A DNA stretch of 64,000 nucleotides, taken from positions 10,905 to 74,904 of the forward strand of contig DAOUFR010000011.1 of assembly GCA_034429715.1 (NCBI GenBank), read 5' to 3'. Shown here in pieces: positions 16,188 to 24,232 of the stretch; position 1 is the stretch's first letter; each line of letters begins with the position of its first letter. Made by a program: the position numbers and the translations under genes. The notes under the pieces are model-generated. The model saw only the letters and a list, made by a program, of their open reading frames with translations. It did not search any database and was not told the origin of the DNA. The stretch comes from CAIMUM01 sp034429715. GTDB lineage: Bacteria > Chloroflexota > Dehalococcoidia > GIF9 > UBA5629.

Positions 16188-17519
16188 TCAGCGCCCCAGC
16201 AATCCCGACATATCCCTGGGCAATTTGCCTTTTGCCATCATTTTGGTCATCTTCTGAATACCATAGAACTGGTTAAGAAGCTGGTTGACGTCGCCCGGCG
16301 TGGTTCCGCTGCCTCTGGCTATCCTGCGTTTCCGGCTGCCGTTGACCAGATCGGGATTTGCCCTCTCTTCCGCTGTCATGGATAAAATAATCGCCTCTAT
16401 CTTTTTAGTCCTGTCCTGACTCTCGCTATCCGATATCCCCTTGGTGAGCTTGGAGAAGCCGGGTATCATGTCCATGAGCTGGCTGAAGCTGCCCATCTTC
16501 TTTATCTGCCTCATCTGTTCCAGCAGGTCATTGAGGTCAAATTCGGACTTTCTCAGCTTCGATTCCAGCTTCGCCATCTGCTGTTTATCGAAGGTCTTTT
16601 CCGCTTTCTCAATGAGCGTAAGCACATCGCCCATTCCCAGGATGCGCGAGGCCAACCTGTCAGGATAGAAAACCTCCAGCGAAGCGGTCTTTTCACCCAT
16701 GCCGATGAATTTAATCGGTACACCGGTCACCGATTTGATGGAAAGCGCCGCACCGCCTCTGGCATCTCCGTCCATCTTGGTCAATATGAGCCCGGTCAAA
16801 CCCAGGTTGCTGTTGAATTCCCCCGCGATATTAACCGCATCCTGTCCGGTCATGGCATCGGCTATCAACAATATCTCGGCCGGCAAAACCGCCTTTTTAA
16901 TGTCCTTCAGCTCCTGCATCAGAGGCGCATCGACATGCAACCTGCCCTGGGTGTCGATTATCACCCACGCAGCCGCCATCTCCTCCCCCCTCGCAATAGA
17001 ATTACAGCTGATCTGAACCGGGCTGGCGGTAACGTCCTCATGATAGACGGGAATATCAAGCTGGCCTCCCAGTACCTTAAGCTGGTCGATGGCGGCCGGC
17101 CTGCGCGTATCGGCCGCCACCAGAAGCACCTTCTGGCCTGATTGTTTTAAGTGAAACGCCAGCTTGGCCGCCGTGGTGGTTTTACCCGCACCCTGCAGCC
17201 CCACCAGCATGATCACAGACGGTTGACGGGAGGAGGCCTTCAGCCTGGCAGGCTCCCTGCCCAGTATGTCAACCAGTTCCTCGTTGACTATTTTGACTAT
17301 TTGCTGGGCCGGCGAAAGACTCTCGAGTACCTTTGCCTCCAGCGCCTTCTCTCTCACTACGGCCAGGAAGCTCTTCACAACCTTGAAATTGACGTCAGCC
17401 TCCAGCAGGGCCAGACGTATCTGCCTCAATGCCTCGTCTATGTCTTTTTCGCTCAGCCTGCCCTTGTTATTCAGCCCGCTGAATATCTTGCTGAGCTTCT
17501 CGGTCAATACTTCGAACAT
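16188..17519 (-). CDS. ffh: Signal recognition particle protein Ffh
   Basis: GTPase that binds signal peptides with 4.5S RNA and delivers ribosomes to FtsY. I chose the ATG at 17519 (MFEVLTEKLSKIFSGL, 443 aa); a frame extending 50 codons upstream runs through a repeat and is not coding. N domain 1-90, G domain with GLQGAGKTTTAAKLA, DTRRPAAIDQL and TKMDGDARGG, then a Met-rich M domain ending GLLGR. The G3 motif reads DTQGR, not the usual DTAGR. Divergent from the LOG gene. Confidence 0.94.
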   Translation of the reverse strand: MFEVLTEKLSKIFSGLNNKGRLSEKDIDEALRQIRLALLEADVNFKVVKSFLAVVREKALEAKVLESLSPAQQIVKIVNEELVDILGREPARLKASSRQPSVIMLVGLQGAGKTTTAAKLAFHLKQSGQKVLLVAADTRRPAAIDQLKVLGGQLDIPVYHEDVTASPVQISCNSIARGEEMAAAWVIIDTQGRLHVDAPLMQELKDIKKAVLPAEILLIADAMTGQDAVNIAGEFNSNLGLTGLILTKMDGDARGGAALSIKSVTGVPIKFIGMGEKTASLEVFYPDRLASRILGMGDVLTLIEKAEKTFDKQQMAKLESKLRKSEFDLNDLLEQMRQIKKMGSFSQLMDMIPGFSKLTKGISDSESQDRTKKIEAIILSMTAEERANPDLVNGSRKRRIARGSGTTPGDVNQLLNQFYGIQKMTKMMAKGKLPRDMSGLLGR

Positions 17520-17576
17520 CACTAAAGCATAGCATATTTTTTTGCCGCGATTGCAGTCAGGATGTGTGGTGAAAAC

Positions 17577-17640
17577 GGGCGAATTTAAAAATCCGCCCCT
17601 ACTGTAGGGGCGTACCTTCAGGTCCGCCCGCATAGTGATT
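17577..17640. repeat. Palindromic dispersed repeat upstream of ffh
   Basis: Contains CGCCCCTAC-TGTAGGGGCG, an almost perfect palindrome, flanked by GGGCG-AATTTAAAAAT-CCGCCC and by CTTCAGGT-CCGCCCGC. The 'GTAGGGGCG...CTTCAGGT' pattern is one I know as a dispersed intergenic repeat in Dehalococcoidia-type genomes (from memory, not checked). It lies between the ffh and LOG start regions. Confidence 0.55.
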
Positions 17641-17658
17641 GTCATAGCCCCTACCATG

Positions 17659-17687
17659 TTGACAGCCAATTACTGCGGGATTATCCT
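17659..17687 (+). promoter_or_regulatory. Consensus promoter for the LOG gene, near-leaderless
   Basis: TTGACA (17659-17664), a 17-base spacer, and TATCCT (17682-17687). The expected start point is only about seven bases before the ATG at 17701, and no ribosome site precedes that ATG. Confidence 0.6.
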
Positions 17688-17700
17688 AAATACATTTAAG

Positions 17701-18381
17701 ATGGCAGAAAAATACGAAATCAACAACTTTGAAAAGGAAGAGTCCTGGCGGCTTTTCAGATATATCGGCGAGCTGGTGGAGGGATTCGACAAGCTGTCGG
17801 GAATCGCTCCGGCCGTAACCATCTACGGCTCGGCAGTGGCCACGGAGAACCAGACCGATTACCAGAATGCCCGCCAGATCGCCTACCTGCTCGGTCAGCA
17901 GGGTTTCAATATCGTCACAGGGGGCGGTCCCGGCATGATGGAGGCTGCCAACCTGGGGGCAAGCGAAGCCGGCGTCAAATCGGTCGGGCTGAATATAGTC
18001 CTGCCCAAGGAGCAGAAATGCAATACTTATTCAGGCCTGACCATCAACTTCAACCACTTTTTCGTGCGTAAGGTGATGCTGGTCAAATACGCCACCGCCT
18101 TTGTTATCATGCCGGGCGGCCTGGGAACGCTGGACGAGTTAACCGAGGTCCTGACGCTGATACAGACCAGCAAGATCAAGCCTTTCCCCGTGATACTGTT
18201 CAACTCGACTTTCTGGCGCGGCTTCCTCGACTGGCTGCAGACCACCGTCCTGGCGACGGGTTATATTTCCGATTCGGACCTACACCTGCTCAGGATCACG
18301 GATAAACCCTCCGAGGTGCTGGATATCGTCAGCAGCTGGTATCTGAGGCAGGCCATAGTAGGCAGGCAGGCTATTGATTAA
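17701..18381 (+). CDS. LOG-family phosphoribohydrolase-like protein
   Basis: A Rossmann-fold protein of the family once called lysine decarboxylase, now known from plant LOG enzymes to release bases from nucleoside 5'-monophosphates. I chose ATG 17701 (MAEKYEINNFEKEE, 226 aa) because the promoter lies just upstream and excludes the earlier in-frame codons. Motifs GGGPGMMEAAN and PGGLGTLDELTEV (the P-G-G-x-G-T-x2-E signature) are intact. The 3' end overlaps the TTG start of the next gene by 8 bases. The true substrate is unknown; it could act in nucleotide salvage. Confidence 0.85.
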   Translation: MAEKYEINNFEKEESWRLFRYIGELVEGFDKLSGIAPAVTIYGSAVATENQTDYQNARQIAYLLGQQGFNIVTGGGPGMMEAANLGASEAGVKSVGLNIVLPKEQKCNTYSGLTINFNHFFVRKVMLVKYATAFVIMPGGLGTLDELTEVLTLIQTSKIKPFPVILFNSTFWRGFLDWLQTTVLATGYISDSDLHLLRITDKPSEVLDIVSSWYLRQAIVGRQAID

Positions 18382-19768
18382 CCTGTCGTTTCACGGCGCC
18401 GCACGCACGGTCACAGGTTCACGGCACCTGCTCGACATCAACGGTTATCGCCTACTTCTCGATTGCGGGATGTTTCAGGGCCGCAGATCGGAGACTTATC
18501 AACGCAACCTGCATTTCTCGTTCGATCCAAGGTCGGTCGATTCAGCCATCATCTCACACGCGCACATGGACCACCTGGGCAACCTGCCCAACCTGGTCAA
18601 GCAAGGCTTCAGGGGCGAGGTAAACTGCACGTCGGCCACGCTTGACCTGGCCAATATTATGCTCACAGATTCGGCCAGCATCCAGGAAAGCGATATCCAG
18701 TATGTCAACAAGGTCCGCCGCAGGCATAATGAGCCGCCGGTAGAGCCTCTTTACGATTCGACCGACATACCGCCCACACTGAAACTGCTGCGCGGCAACT
18801 CCTACGATAATAGATTCGTTCTGACCAGCGGCATCAGCGTTGTTTTTCATGACGCCGGCCATATACTCGGCTCGGCCATCACGGTTATCGATATAGTGGA
18901 TGGAGACAGGCGGCTATCTGTTTGCTTCACAGGCGACCTGGGGCGCAAATATATGCCCATCATCCGCGATCCCTATATTGTCTCCGATGCGGACGTGCTG
19001 ATCATCGAAAGCACCTACGGCAATAGAACGCACTCGGATATAAATCTGGTACTGGACAAGCTTGCGGCGGTGATCAATGAAACCATCTCGAGAGGAGGCA
19101 AGATCATCGTGCCGTCATTTGCTCTCGAGCGGACGCAGGAGCTGATCTACTGCCTGCACCAGTTGAAACTGGCCGGCCGCATACCGAGCTTCCCGATTTA
19201 CGTTGACAGCCCCCTGGCCATCGATGCCACCGATATTTTCAGGGTCCACCCGGAATGTTACGACACCGAGACCGCCCAATTGCTCAGGACCGTGTCCGAT
19301 CCATTCGGTTTCCGCGGCCTGCGTTATGTATCATCGGTAGAGGAGTCCAAGCACCTCAATACGGTCAAAACGCCCATGATGATCATCGCAGGATCAGGCA
19401 TGGCCGAAGCCGGACGCGTACAACACCATCTCAAGAATAATATCAGCAATCCCAATAATACCGTGTTGATCGTGGGATGGCAGGCGGAGAATACACTGGG
19501 CCGCAAGATCGCGGAAAGGTGGCCGGAGGTAACCATCTTCGGAGAGAAACGCAAGCTGCGCTGCCGCGTGGAGATATTCAATGAATTCAGCGCCCACGCG
19601 GACCGCAACGACCTTGTCAGATGGGCCGGCGCCGGCAGGGAAAGGTGGCAAAAGGTATTCGTAATACACGGTGAGGAACAATCGGCCCTGTCCCTGGCTG
19701 ATGCGTTCAAAGAAATGGGTCTGCAGGATGTAACAGTGCCTGAGCAAGGACAGACTTTTCAACTGTAG
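18374..19768 (+). CDS. Beta-CASP metallo-beta-lactamase-fold hydrolase (RNA-processing type)
   Basis: A 464-residue zinc hydrolase of the CPSF73-like/YsgA group that acts on RNA. The start is TTG at 18374, overlapping the LOG stop. Metal motifs: HAHMDHLGNLP (near 60), HDAGHILGSA, FTGDLGRK; the beta-CASP part has ESTYGNRTH, PSFALERTQEL, AGSGMAEAGRVQHHL and FSAHADRNDL. All motifs are intact. RNA is the likely substrate by family; nothing in the neighbourhood tells which RNA. Confidence 0.9.
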   Translation: MINLSFHGAARTVTGSRHLLDINGYRLLLDCGMFQGRRSETYQRNLHFSFDPRSVDSAIISHAHMDHLGNLPNLVKQGFRGEVNCTSATLDLANIMLTDSASIQESDIQYVNKVRRRHNEPPVEPLYDSTDIPPTLKLLRGNSYDNRFVLTSGISVVFHDAGHILGSAITVIDIVDGDRRLSVCFTGDLGRKYMPIIRDPYIVSDADVLIIESTYGNRTHSDINLVLDKLAAVINETISRGGKIIVPSFALERTQELIYCLHQLKLAGRIPSFPIYVDSPLAIDATDIFRVHPECYDTETAQLLRTVSDPFGFRGLRYVSSVEESKHLNTVKTPMMIIAGSGMAEAGRVQHHLKNNISNPNNTVLIVGWQAENTLGRKIAERWPEVTIFGEKRKLRCRVEIFNEFSAHADRNDLVRWAGAGRERWQKVFVIHGEEQSALSLADAFKEMGLQDVTVPEQGQTFQL

Positions 19769-19806
19769 ATCCAATCAGCCCTCCAATAAAATGCGGGTGA
19801 CTATCG

Positions 19807-20775
19807 ATGGCCGGATTTTATCTACGTAATTTCGACGAATTGCGCCAGCCCTGGACCGAGATTTTCCTGCGCTCCCGGATCAGGTCGCCTTTCTCATCAC
19901 CGGACTGGGCGGAGAACTGGTGGAAACATTTCGGCGAGGGGAGCACGCTGTATGCGGGCTCGGTGGAAGAAGAAGGCAACGTGGTCGGCATAGCGCCCCT
20001 GCGCCTGCAGGATGGGATACTGCGTTTTATCGGCAGCGACAACCTGTTCGATTTCCAGGATTTTATAATCGAAAAGGGACGTGAGGAGGTTTTTTATCGC
20101 ACGCTGTTGCGTCACATTTCTGAGACCAGGGCAGCAAAATTGGATTTAGGTTTGCTCCTGCCGGACTCCAGCGTGCACCGGGCGCTCATACCCCTGGCCA
20201 AGGAGAGGGGCCTCGATGTAAGTTGCGCTCAGGACGATGTTACAGTATCGCTCGATCTACCCGCCGATACGGCGGCATATCTTGCTCTGCTCAGCGCAAA
20301 GCAGAGGCACGAATTGCTGCGCAAGGAGAGGCGGCTGAACGAGGAGGGCGACGTAGCATACAGGGTACATGACAGAGCAAGAGAATCCGATATAGATCTC
20401 TTCCTGCAATTTTTCAGGGAGAGCAGGGAAGACAAAAATCGATTTCTCACGCCACCCATAGAGCTCTTCATGCGGGAGATTATTCGCTTAAGCGAGGCCC
20501 GCGGCATGCTGCGGCTGGGGATACTGGAGCTGAATAACACACCGATCGCAGCCACCCTGTGCTTTGAATACCAGGACAGTATGTATCTGTATAACAGCGG
20601 CTATTCCCCTGCCTTCCGCTGGCTGAGCGCAGGGCTGCTGTCAAAGTACTACAGTATCCGGGACAGCATCATGAAGGGAAAGACGCATTATGATTTCCTT
20701 AAAGGCGCAGAGAAATACAAATTTCACCTGGGCGGTAAAGAAAACGGCCTTTTTAGATGTATAATTAATTTTTAG
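19807..20775 (+). CDS. FemAB/GNAT-like acyltransferase (BioF2/CelD type)
   Basis: A 322-residue protein resembling the Acetyltransf_6 family (GNAT-like fold related to FemAB). The C-terminal part (about 170-300) has SAKQRHELLRKERRL, the sequence IAATLCFEYQDSMYLYNSGYSP and the closing KYKFHLGGKENGL typical of that group. These enzymes transfer acyl or aminoacyl groups, often in cell-envelope or polysaccharide pathways. It is followed by a GT4 glycosyltransferase and a PIG-L deacetylase, suggesting glycoconjugate synthesis. The substrate cannot be read from the sequence. Confidence 0.8.
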   Translation: MAGFYLRNFDELRQPWTEIFLRSRIRSPFSSPDWAENWWKHFGEGSTLYAGSVEEEGNVVGIAPLRLQDGILRFIGSDNLFDFQDFIIEKGREEVFYRTLLRHISETRAAKLDLGLLLPDSSVHRALIPLAKERGLDVSCAQDDVTVSLDLPADTAAYLALLSAKQRHELLRKERRLNEEGDVAYRVHDRARESDIDLFLQFFRESREDKNRFLTPPIELFMREIIRLSEARGMLRLGILELNNTPIAATLCFEYQDSMYLYNSGYSPAFRWLSAGLLSKYYSIRDSIMKGKTHYDFLKGAEKYKFHLGGKENGLFRCIINF

Positions 20776-20801
20776 ATATCAGATACCGGAATAATCCTTC
20801 G

Positions 20802-22019
20802 ATGGACCATTTGCGCATCGCGCTCTTAAGCTTACATACTTGCCCCTGGAGCAAGCCGGGAGGCCGTTACACGGGCGGGATGAACGTTTATATTCAGAAT
20901 CTGTGCCGTGAACTCGCAAAACTGGGGGTAGCTACAGACGTATTCACCTGCTGCCATGAAGACAACCAGCCGTGCAACTTCAGCGGGCCGGCCTGCCACA
21001 CAGGATTGATACATATCAATGACGCCCGCTCCAGGCTTATTGCAGATTCCGGTCCGGCGGACTATGCCCGCAGCCTGGCGCAGGCCGTTAGCTCACACTG
21101 CCGGGAACAGGACCTGCACTACGATGTTATACACAGCCACTACTGGCTCTCGGGTCTGGCCGGCAACCACTTAAAGGACATCTGGCAGATACCGCACATA
21201 ACCATGTTCCACACGCTCGGCGCTCTGAAAAACAGCTCCTTGCCGGGATCTCCGGAGCCTGAATCCAGAATAGTCCATGAAAGGTCCGTTATCCACTCCT
21301 GTGATCACGTCATCGCATCGACCTCGGTTGAAAAACAGGAAATGGTCGACCGGTACGGCGTATCTGCGGATAAAATCAGCGTCATACCCTGCGGTGTTAA
21401 TCCCGCGCTATTTCGCCCCATACAAAGGCCGGCTGCCAGAGCCGCCTGCGGCCTTCCCGATAGGCCGACGCTTTTGTTTGTCGGCAGGCCCGATCCCATC
21501 AAGGGGCTCAAGAACCTCCTGCAGGCAATCTCGCTGCTCGGGCCGTGCAATGATTTTCAACTCCTGGTGATAGGTTGCGGCAACCGCCGTATGGGAGATC
21601 CCGGGCAGGCTGGCGGCTTCGGGAGTGAATATCTCGAGGACCGTGTGATTTTTACGGGCCCGGTCGACCACGAAAAAATGTGCCTGTATTACAACGCAGC
21701 CGATCTCTGCGTAATACCGTCGTATTACGAAAGCTTCTGCCTGACCGCGCTTGAGTCAGTGGCCTGCGGCACGCCTGTCCTTGCGACATGCGTGGGGGAG
21801 ATACCTGAGATATCGAAACGTACATCTTTATGTAAAGTTATCCCCGATAACAGTCCGGAAACCCTGGCGGCGTATATCAGTATATATCTAAAAGGCAACG
21901 CGCTGGATGTACCCCATCCGGGGGCGGAACTTTCAATGAACTATGGATGGGACTCAATTGCAGACAGGGTCATTCGTGAGTATCGGGACGTGTTAAAAGT
22001 GCTTGTAGAAGCTGTATAG
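20802..22019 (+). CDS. GT4-family glycosyltransferase, MshA-like
   Basis: Retaining glycosyltransferase of the GT-B fold, 405 aa. The N-terminal TGGMNVYIQNLCRELAKLG and YDVIHSHYWLSGLAG, plus the nucleotide-sugar site LLFVGRPDPIKGLKNLLQAI and the E-x7-E motif in ESFCLTALESVACGTPVLA, resemble MshA (which builds GlcNAc-inositol-phosphate in mycothiol synthesis) and sucrose-phosphate synthases. It starts 26 bases after the acyltransferase gene and is followed by a PIG-L deacetylase, as in thiol-sugar pathways. MshA-like describes homology; the actual acceptor is unknown. Confidence 0.87.
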   Translation: MDHLRIALLSLHTCPWSKPGGRYTGGMNVYIQNLCRELAKLGVATDVFTCCHEDNQPCNFSGPACHTGLIHINDARSRLIADSGPADYARSLAQAVSSHCREQDLHYDVIHSHYWLSGLAGNHLKDIWQIPHITMFHTLGALKNSSLPGSPEPESRIVHERSVIHSCDHVIASTSVEKQEMVDRYGVSADKISVIPCGVNPALFRPIQRPAARAACGLPDRPTLLFVGRPDPIKGLKNLLQAISLLGPCNDFQLLVIGCGNRRMGDPGQAGGFGSEYLEDRVIFTGPVDHEKMCLYYNAADLCVIPSYYESFCLTALESVACGTPVLATCVGEIPEISKRTSLCKVIPDNSPETLAAYISIYLKGNALDVPHPGAELSMNYGWDSIADRVIREYRDVLKVLVEAV

Positions 22020-22065
22020 ACAATACTGTTATGCAAATAATCCAGGATCGACAGAGGAATATGCT

Positions 22066-22758
22066 ATGACAGATAAATTCGACCTTATGGTTATAGCCCC
22101 GCACCCCGACGACCCCGAATTCGGAATCGGCGGCACGATAGCGCAGTGGACGAAAGACGGTAAAAAAGTAGTCTATATCATATGCACCAACGGCAATAAG
22201 GGCACGGATGATCCTGCCGTAACGCCGGCCCAGCTTGCAGAGATCAGGAGGTCCGAGCAGCTGGCTGCAGCCAATTCACTGGGGGTATCCGAAGTCATCT
22301 TCCTCAATCACGACGACCAGTCCATCGAGGACACACCCGAGTTCCGCAAGGAGCTGGTCAGGATGATACGTACATATAAGCCCGATGTCGTGGCAGCCCC
22401 GGACCCTTACAGAAAATATGTCTGGCACCGTGATCACCGCATAACGGGGCAAGTTGTGCTGGACGCGGTTTATCCTTTCGCCCGAGACCGCTTATCCTAC
22501 CCGGACCTGATCCAGGACAATTTTCAACCGCACAAGGTCAAAGAGCTGCTGTTCTGGGGAGCCGAACAGCCCAACTACTTCAGCGATATCACAGCCACTT
22601 TTAATAAGAAGATCTCGGCGCTTAAATGCCATCAGAGCCAGGTAAGCCACTTCCCACAAGGCTGGGAAGAGGCCTACCGCAACGTATTATCCAGCTACGG
22701 CAAAGACCACGGCTACGATGTTGCAGAAACGTTCTACCGGGTAGTGCTGCCGCCTTAA
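22066..22758 (+). CDS. PIG-L family N-deacetylase
   Basis: Zinc-dependent deacetylase of the LmbE/PIG-L family (MshB, BshB relatives), 230 aa. The zinc and catalytic motif is APHPDDPEFGIGGTIA (9-24; H12-P-D-D15), and the distal histidines are in YVWHRDHRITGQ. Members remove an acetyl group from GlcNAc attached to inositol, malate or a lipid. Its position straight after the GT4 gene supports a two-step sugar-amine pathway: glycosylation, then deacetylation. Confidence 0.9.
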   Translation: MTDKFDLMVIAPHPDDPEFGIGGTIAQWTKDGKKVVYIICTNGNKGTDDPAVTPAQLAEIRRSEQLAAANSLGVSEVIFLNHDDQSIEDTPEFRKELVRMIRTYKPDVVAAPDPYRKYVWHRDHRITGQVVLDAVYPFARDRLSYPDLIQDNFQPHKVKELLFWGAEQPNYFSDITATFNKKISALKCHQSQVSHFPQGWEEAYRNVLSSYGKDHGYDVAETFYRVVLPP

Positions 22759-22765
22759 TCCAGGG

Positions 22766-23071
22766 CTATGAGGACGACCATTTCTCGGCCAGGTCGCCGA
22801 TGCCCGGCAGCTTGAACTTCTGGCCCTGATAGGCCTTGACCATCAGCAGTATCCACAGCACCAGAGCGATTATCCAGATGAACCAGCCGATTACCGGTAT
22901 GAACCCGAGGATAAAACAGGCGCCGAACGTTATGATAGACTGCATGGCATGGAACTTAACGAACTTGCTGTCTTTTTCAATCAGGAAAAAGATAAGGCCG
23001 GTTACCCAACCGACCAAGTAGCACAATAACCCTGCAACATTTTCTTCCATTCCGGTTGATGATTTGGCCAT
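22766..23071 (-). CDS. DUF4870/Tic20-like small membrane protein
   Basis: A 101-residue integral membrane protein. Three hydrophobic segments (VAGLLCYLVGWVTGLIFFLIE; SIITFGACFILGFIPVIGW; IWIIALVLWILLMVKAY) and the conserved FVKFHAMQSI block identify the DUF4870/Tic20-like family. The function of bacterial members is unknown. The ATG at 23071 follows GGGGGG-rich sequence. Confidence 0.82.
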   Translation of the reverse strand: MAKSSTGMEENVAGLLCYLVGWVTGLIFFLIEKDSKFVKFHAMQSIITFGACFILGFIPVIGWFIWIIALVLWILLMVKAYQGQKFKLPGIGDLAEKWSSS

Positions 23072-23103
23072 TGCTCAGACCCCCCTTCATTATTTATTAC
23101 CGC

Positions 23104-24213
23104 TTATATCTTTTTAGCTGCCTTAAAGGCGGCGAATGTCACGATAGCAATCAACATAACACCAATTGCTATAACTATAATCGCCCAGACCGGCACATTC
23201 TCCGGAGCTGGGGCCGTCCGGGTACTATCTGACGGGGCGGATTCCGTGGTAAATGTGAATACGGATCCTGCATCCCCGGGCACAGGCTCCACGGCTGAAG
23301 CCTGCCAGAAATAAGCCGTATCATAGTTGAGCTTGACCGGCAGCGAATATGCGGAGGTAGGGGTGAAATCCTCCACCACTACATTCTGCAACTGGGCGTC
23401 CCTGGCTAAAATAAATCTGTATTTCGTTGTGCCCTGGTAGCCGCTCCAGCTGAAAGCCAGCGGGCTGACCGGAACACCCGTTGCCCCGCTGGCAGGGCTT
23501 AAAGACTGCACGCCATATGAAGGCGTACTCACGGCATATCCCGGCCTTATACTGAAAGGCACAGCCTCCGACCATGGACTGGCAATCCTCTGGCCTGTGG
23601 CTGCCTGTGTGGTACGTACCCTCCAGTAATATGTATGCCCCGCCTCCAGAGTTCCGGGCGGGTACCAGAAGGCCGGCGACGTCGAATCGGCCGGGACCAG
23701 TATACCTGAATCATAAACCTTCAATGTAAAGAGCGGGTCCCTGGCAATCTGCACCTGATAACTGCCCGATAAGCAGTAATCCTCCCAGCGCATATCCACC
23801 GAAGAGTTGCGCCCGGTCACGGGATCCACATCAATCGTGTTCTCCGCGGGCAGCTGCGGGGCGTTAACATTCAGAGTAATAGACCTTGTCCTGGCGCCGG
23901 TGGGATTAACGGCGGTCAGTTTATAAGTAGTCGTATACAGCGGCGATACGGCAGCCTGCCCGACCGGGAGCACTTCGCCTATCCCGTGGTCGATATATAC
24001 GGAAGAAGCATTTTTAACGTCCCAGGAAATAACGGCAGAGGACGATCGCTCTATGCCGGAAGGTGCGACTTTGTAATCGCTTATTTCAGGCAGCGCGGGC
24101 AGATCGACGGAGCCCGTGCACGGCGCAGGGATCGCTACGGCTGCCAGACATGCAAGGAGCAAAAGCAATCCCGCCACATGCAAAAATCCTGACTGAAATG
24201 CTCTTATATTCAT
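23104..24213 (-). CDS. Surface protein with Ig/fibronectin-type repeats and C-terminal anchor
   Basis: An exported protein of about 369 aa. I chose ATG 24213 (MNIRAFQSG), with GAAGGG eight bases upstream; the ATG at 24249 overlaps the preceding synthetase gene. A signal peptide ends near residue 35. Two or three beta-sandwich domains follow (YKVAPSGIERSSSAVISWDV; YQVQIARDPLFTLKVYDSG with TYYWRVRTTQAATG; YRFILARDAQLQNVVVEDF with AYFWQASAVEP), each of the 'retrieve values from a row' fibronectin-like type. A transmembrane helix (VWAIIVIAIGVMLIAIVTFA) and basic tail anchor it. Role unknown; probably cell-surface. Confidence 0.75.
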   Translation of the reverse strand: MNIRAFQSGFLHVAGLLLLLACLAAVAIPAPCTGSVDLPALPEISDYKVAPSGIERSSSAVISWDVKNASSVYIDHGIGEVLPVGQAAVSPLYTTTYKLTAVNPTGARTRSITLNVNAPQLPAENTIDVDPVTGRNSSVDMRWEDYCLSGSYQVQIARDPLFTLKVYDSGILVPADSTSPAFWYPPGTLEAGHTYYWRVRTTQAATGQRIASPWSEAVPFSIRPGYAVSTPSYGVQSLSPASGATGVPVSPLAFSWSGYQGTTKYRFILARDAQLQNVVVEDFTPTSAYSLPVKLNYDTAYFWQASAVEPVPGDAGSVFTFTTESAPSDSTRTAPAPENVPVWAIIVIAIGVMLIAIVTFAAFKAAKKI

Positions 24214-24232
24214 CGTCTTACCCTTCGTGGTA

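Noticed and set aside
17520..17669. N-terminal extension of Ffh by 50 codons
   Set aside because: It runs through a palindromic repeat and lacks similarity to any Ffh; the ATG at 17519 matches the family start.
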